Shown here piece after piece: positions 6,459 through 8,097 of a stretch of DNA of 8,097 bases (positions are counted from its first letter, which is position 1; each line of letters starts with the position of its first letter). The translations under genes and the position numbers were made by a program. The notes under the pieces are model-generated. The model worked only from the letters and a program-made list of their open reading frames with translations. It had not been told where the DNA came from and searched no databases. The DNA lies in contig DKKK01000123.1 of NCBI GenBank assembly GCA_002455215.1, positions 289 to 8,385 of the forward strand. Reading direction: 5' to 3'. Origin of the DNA: Anaerolineales bacterium UBA6668. GTDB taxonomy: Bacteria; Chloroflexota; Anaerolineae; Anaerolineales; UBA6668.

Positions 6459-6470
6459 AATAAGCTTATT
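6459..6470. promoter_or_regulatory. 12-bp palindrome upstream of the lipoprotein gene
   Basis: AATAAGCTTATT is a perfect palindrome ending 10 bp before the ATG at 6449. It may be an operator, but a single AT-rich palindrome of this size is weak evidence. Confidence 0.25.
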
Positions 6471-6481
6471 AAACAAGGGAG

Positions 6482-6537
6482 TACTACAAAACATCAAGGA
6501 TACGATAATAAGTTTGTGTCCTTGATGTTTTGTAGTA
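6482..6537 (-). terminator. Long perfect stem-loop, probable bidirectional terminator
   Basis: Arms 6482-6500 and 6519-6537 are perfect 19-bp complements. The pairing extends inwards by three more pairs (one G-U), leaving a 12-nt loop. The core CATCAAGGA/TCCTTGATG is followed by TTTTG on each strand, the usual form of an intrinsic terminator with an A-rich 5' arm. It lies 60 nt beyond the stop of the 6598-7185 gene and would end that operon before the lipoprotein gene. Confidence 0.6.
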
Positions 6538-6597
6538 TATTTAGCCGATCAGACTAATTAGAGTAGTGACAAATGGATAAAGTTTGGGAAATTGCAG

Positions 6598-7185
6598 TTA
6601 TGGGTTTACATTACTCGTATTCCAATTTACTGAATCGTAAAATAATGGGCGAGAAGAGCTACAACTAAAGCCGGTAACACAGTGATTTCGCAAAACCAAA
6701 TAGCTTGATACAGATATTGCTGGTAAGCTACCAACTTGTACCCATTTGTTTTTCCAATTGTTTTGGTCAACATTAGTTGCGTAGCTGGGTCCTGAACCGC
6801 CTGTAACTAATTGATATTGGACTCCAGCCCAAGTTTGGTTAGTGTTTCCATTGCTAGGAATGTATGCTCGCCAATATGTTGTCGCGCTTATATTTTGTCC
6901 AGCTATCCAAGAACCGCTTTTCGACCAAGGTCCCGTACTTCCGATTTGGGTGCTTGTTGAAGGCGTTCCATATAAATAAACGTACTTGACGTTAGAGTTT
7001 TGACATGTCCAGCCGGAGGGACAAGGGTTATATGAATTAAAGGTGCCGCCTGAATTTCCAAAGCCACCTGAAAATTCCGATATTGTTGATGAAGCCGCTT
7101 GAACCGAATATATGCTTATTATAAATAAGTTTGCAAATATTAGTGACAAGACCAAAGTCTTTGAAATTCTAGAATAATTTGACAT
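6598..7185 (-). CDS. Small secreted protein, golvesin-C-like domain with two cysteine loops
   Basis: 195 aa. Residues 1-30 form a Sec signal peptide (basic start, long hydrophobic core, VQA-A cleavage site), so the protein is exported. The mature part is rich in Ser, Asn, Gly and Trp. Its second half follows the strand pattern of golvesin C-terminal domains, which occur on secreted hydrolases and may bind carbohydrate: TTYWRAYIP (102-110), GVQYQLVTGG (121-130), VDQNNWKNKWVQVGS (139-153), SSYLVLRNHC (160-169) and FYDSVNW (182-188). This similarity is by eye and not certain. Two loops share C-x-(S/T)-G-(W/F)-(S/T)-C: C55-C61 and C169-C175, probably disulphides. ATG 7185 is chosen because GGAG lies 6 nt before it; an in-frame TTG at 7197 is the alternative. 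It follows the 7200-7967 gene by 14 nt and almost certainly shares its transcript. Function unknown. Confidence 0.75.
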   Translation of the reverse strand: MSNYSRISKTLVLSLIFANLFIISIYSVQAASSTISEFSGGFGNSGGTFNSYNPCPSGWTCQNSNVKYVYLYGTPSTSTQIGSTGPWSKSGSWIAGQNISATTYWRAYIPSNGNTNQTWAGVQYQLVTGGSGPSYATNVDQNNWKNKWVQVGSLPAISVSSYLVLRNHCVTGFSCSSSRPLFYDSVNWNTSNVNP

Positions 7186-7191
7186 AGTACT

Positions 7192-7195
7192 CTCC
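7192..7195 (-). promoter_or_regulatory. Shine-Dalgarno of the secreted-protein gene (GGAG)
   Basis: GGAG with a 6-nt spacer to ATG 7185. It overlaps the possible TTG start at 7197 and therefore favours the ATG. This clear SD contrasts with the SD-less genes in the rest of the window. Confidence 0.7.
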
Positions 7196-7199
7196 AATT

Positions 7200-7967
7200 T
7201 TACTTCACTTCCAATCGTGTTAATTCAATGGTAGTAGATTGTTTCTCGCCGTCTGGACGGATCATCTTGAGAATAATCCCTGTTTCCATATCCACCCAAA
7301 ACTGCACAGGTTGGTCTTCGGGGTGGATATACCACTCCATTTGATAAGCGGACCGTTCAGCAATGCGTGCTTCACCCACGTATTGCATCACCCCGCCACG
7401 CGAGAGTAATAAAGGTGTGGGGAAAAGGTAATCACCCAAAGGTGGAGTCATCATCATGCCAAAGCGATTCGGCATAATGAGATTAAGCTCCTGCCCATCT
7501 GCCAAGACCGGACCGGTTTCAAATACGCCAGCAGGTAGCTCTTGCCGTTCGGTGGTTTTGTTGGCATTGTCAGTAATGGTGATGGTTTTCCCATCAGTTT
7601 CCCAGACAATATCCGCCATTAAATTTCCATCTGCATAAAACTGCTGTGTAGAAACGTTTCCTTGCCAAGGTTGTCGAATTGCAAAGGTTTGCTTGACAAT
7701 TTGCACGCCTTCACTGCCCAAATCGTAAGTAATGACAGCCGAGCCGGTTATTTCTTGCCAAGTATTTTCGCTATCACGCACGGTTTTTAAAAATGCTTCA
7801 GCAAGTGACTGTGGGGCACGTACTGCCACTAATCCATCCCCGGCACTCACCACTGATGTAGAAGGTTGTCTGAACCATCCTGCCCAGATTCCCGCCAACA
7901 CAAGACCAACGATTATGCTAATAAGAAGTTGTTTTTTCTCAATCGTAAAAAGAGTCAGTTTACTCAT
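7200..7967 (-). CDS. Membrane-anchored LolA/RseB-like protein
   Basis: 255 aa. Residues 1-13 are a short basic cytoplasmic tail (IEKKQ) and 14-31 a single membrane anchor, with the remainder outside. The extracytoplasmic part reads as a half-barrel of long beta strands: SAVITYDLG, QIVKQTFAIRQP, GNVSTQQFYADGN, DIVWETDGKTITITD, then YVGEARIAERSAYQMEWYIHP (about 186-206) and FWVDMETGIILKMI (213-226). The last two segments are characteristic of the LolA / outer-membrane-lipoprotein-sorting and RseB (MucB) fold, where they read roughly G...IAGR.AY.....P and .WVD..TGL.LK. Proteins of this fold bind lipid tails or sense lipoproteins; in many genomes they lie next to sigma factor/anti-sigma genes, which cannot be checked here. 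The start ATG 7967 is supported by AGGAG 9 nt upstream. It is the first gene of the pair and its promoter contains the (TA)10 tract. The family call is by pattern and moderate. Confidence 0.65.
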   Translation of the reverse strand: MSKLTLFTIEKKQLLISIIVGLVLAGIWAGWFRQPSTSVVSAGDGLVAVRAPQSLAEAFLKTVRDSENTWQEITGSAVITYDLGSEGVQIVKQTFAIRQPWQGNVSTQQFYADGNLMADIVWETDGKTITITDNANKTTERQELPAGVFETGPVLADGQELNLIMPNRFGMMMTPPLGDYLFPTPLLLSRGGVMQYVGEARIAERSAYQMEWYIHPEDQPVQFWVDMETGIILKMIRPDGEKQSTTIELTRLEVK

Positions 7968-7976
7968 CGAAAAGAT

Positions 7977-7981
7977 CTCCT
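7977..7981 (-). promoter_or_regulatory. Shine-Dalgarno of the LolA/RseB-like gene (AGGAG)
   Basis: AGGAG on the minus strand, 9 nt before ATG 7967. It fixes the start of this gene. Confidence 0.75.
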
Positions 7982-8010
7982 AAATCTATGAACTTAGAAT
8001 GTTTTTGAGA

Positions 8011-8022
8011 GAATGCGCATTC
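8011..8022. promoter_or_regulatory. 12-bp palindrome at the predicted transcription start
   Basis: GAATGCGCATTC is a perfect palindrome located 7-18 bp downstream of the -10 box at 8029-8034, so it covers the predicted start of transcription. This is a classic operator position. The regulator is unknown. Confidence 0.4.
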
Positions 8023-8028
8023 AACTCC

Positions 8029-8060
8029 ATTATATATATATATATATATATGCGTGTCAA
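8029..8060 (-). promoter_or_regulatory. Promoter of the LolA/RseB-like operon with a (TA)10 spacer
   Basis: On the minus strand, TTGACA (8060-8055, perfect -35) is followed by CGCA, then ten TA units, and ends in TATAAT (8034-8029, perfect -10, using the last two TA units). The spacer is 20 bp, longer than the 16-18 bp optimum. Loss of one or two TA units would give 18 or 16 bp. Alternative TATATA -10 boxes inside the tract could give 16 or 18 bp now, with weaker matches. Confidence 0.65.
8031..8051. repeat. (TA)10 dinucleotide microsatellite
   Basis: Twenty-one bases of uninterrupted alternating T and A. Tracts of this length are rare in bacterial DNA by chance and are prone to slipped-strand length change. 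It lies between the -35 and -10 boxes of a minus-strand promoter. Confidence 0.9.
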
Positions 8061-8097
8061 ATGAGCGTTCGATGATGGGTGCGGTTCAAAGTTTCGG

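Noticed and set aside
6450..6497. Longer start for the lipoprotein gene
   Set aside because: It would spoil the signal peptide and begin within the terminator-like stem.

Overview
The window reads as accessory or envelope-related chromosomal DNA from a bacterium, most likely a member of the Chloroflexota (Anaerolineae-like). This placement is an inference. It rests on a DUF2723/GT117 membrane glycosyltransferase with a long beta-rich C-terminal extension, a lipoprotein with a Pro/Thr linker after its lipobox, an Rpn-type PD-(D/E)XK protein, and several genes without a Shine-Dalgarno (SD) sequence whose -10 boxes lie almost against the start codon. No rRNA, tRNA, CRISPR array or complete insertion sequence was seen.

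Layout. (1) 1-338, minus: 5' part of an Rpn/PD-(D/E)XK nuclease-transposase gene that runs off the left edge. (2) 527-4221, minus: a two-gene unit with an 831-aa DUF2723 protein first, then, 14 nt later, a GT4-type glycosyltransferase. Together they probably build a surface glycan or glycosylate exported proteins. (3) 4222-4650: a 429-bp non-coding gap with three strong inverted repeats. It also holds a plausible minus-strand promoter that ends in a terminator-like hairpin, so it is a candidate structured RNA or 5' leader. (4) 4651-5214, plus: a YfcE/MJ0936-type metallophosphoesterase with all motifs intact. (5) 5280-6449, minus: a lipoprotein with a six-repeat TolB/WD40-like propeller. (6) 6482-6537: a 19-bp perfect stem, probably a bidirectional terminator. 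(7) 6598-7967, minus: a compact SD-led pair made of a membrane-anchored LolA/RseB-like protein followed by a small secreted golvesin-C-like protein with two matching cysteine loops. (8) 7968-8097: the promoter of that pair, where a (TA)10 tract fills the space between a perfect TTGACA and a perfect TATAAT.

How the parts relate. Most products act at the cell envelope: two glycosyltransferases, a lipoprotein propeller, an anchored LolA/RseB-like protein and a secreted domain. The most interesting point is that the last pair appears to be under a promoter whose spacer is a dinucleotide repeat, the arrangement expected for slipped-strand phase variation. The second is the contrast in start signals: the right-hand pair has clear SD sequences, while the other genes have none and two carry an identical TGn-TATA(A/C)T-N6-ATG layout that implies leaderless mRNAs. 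The DNA of the lipoprotein and secreted-protein genes also looks more AT-rich by eye than the glycosyltransferase block.
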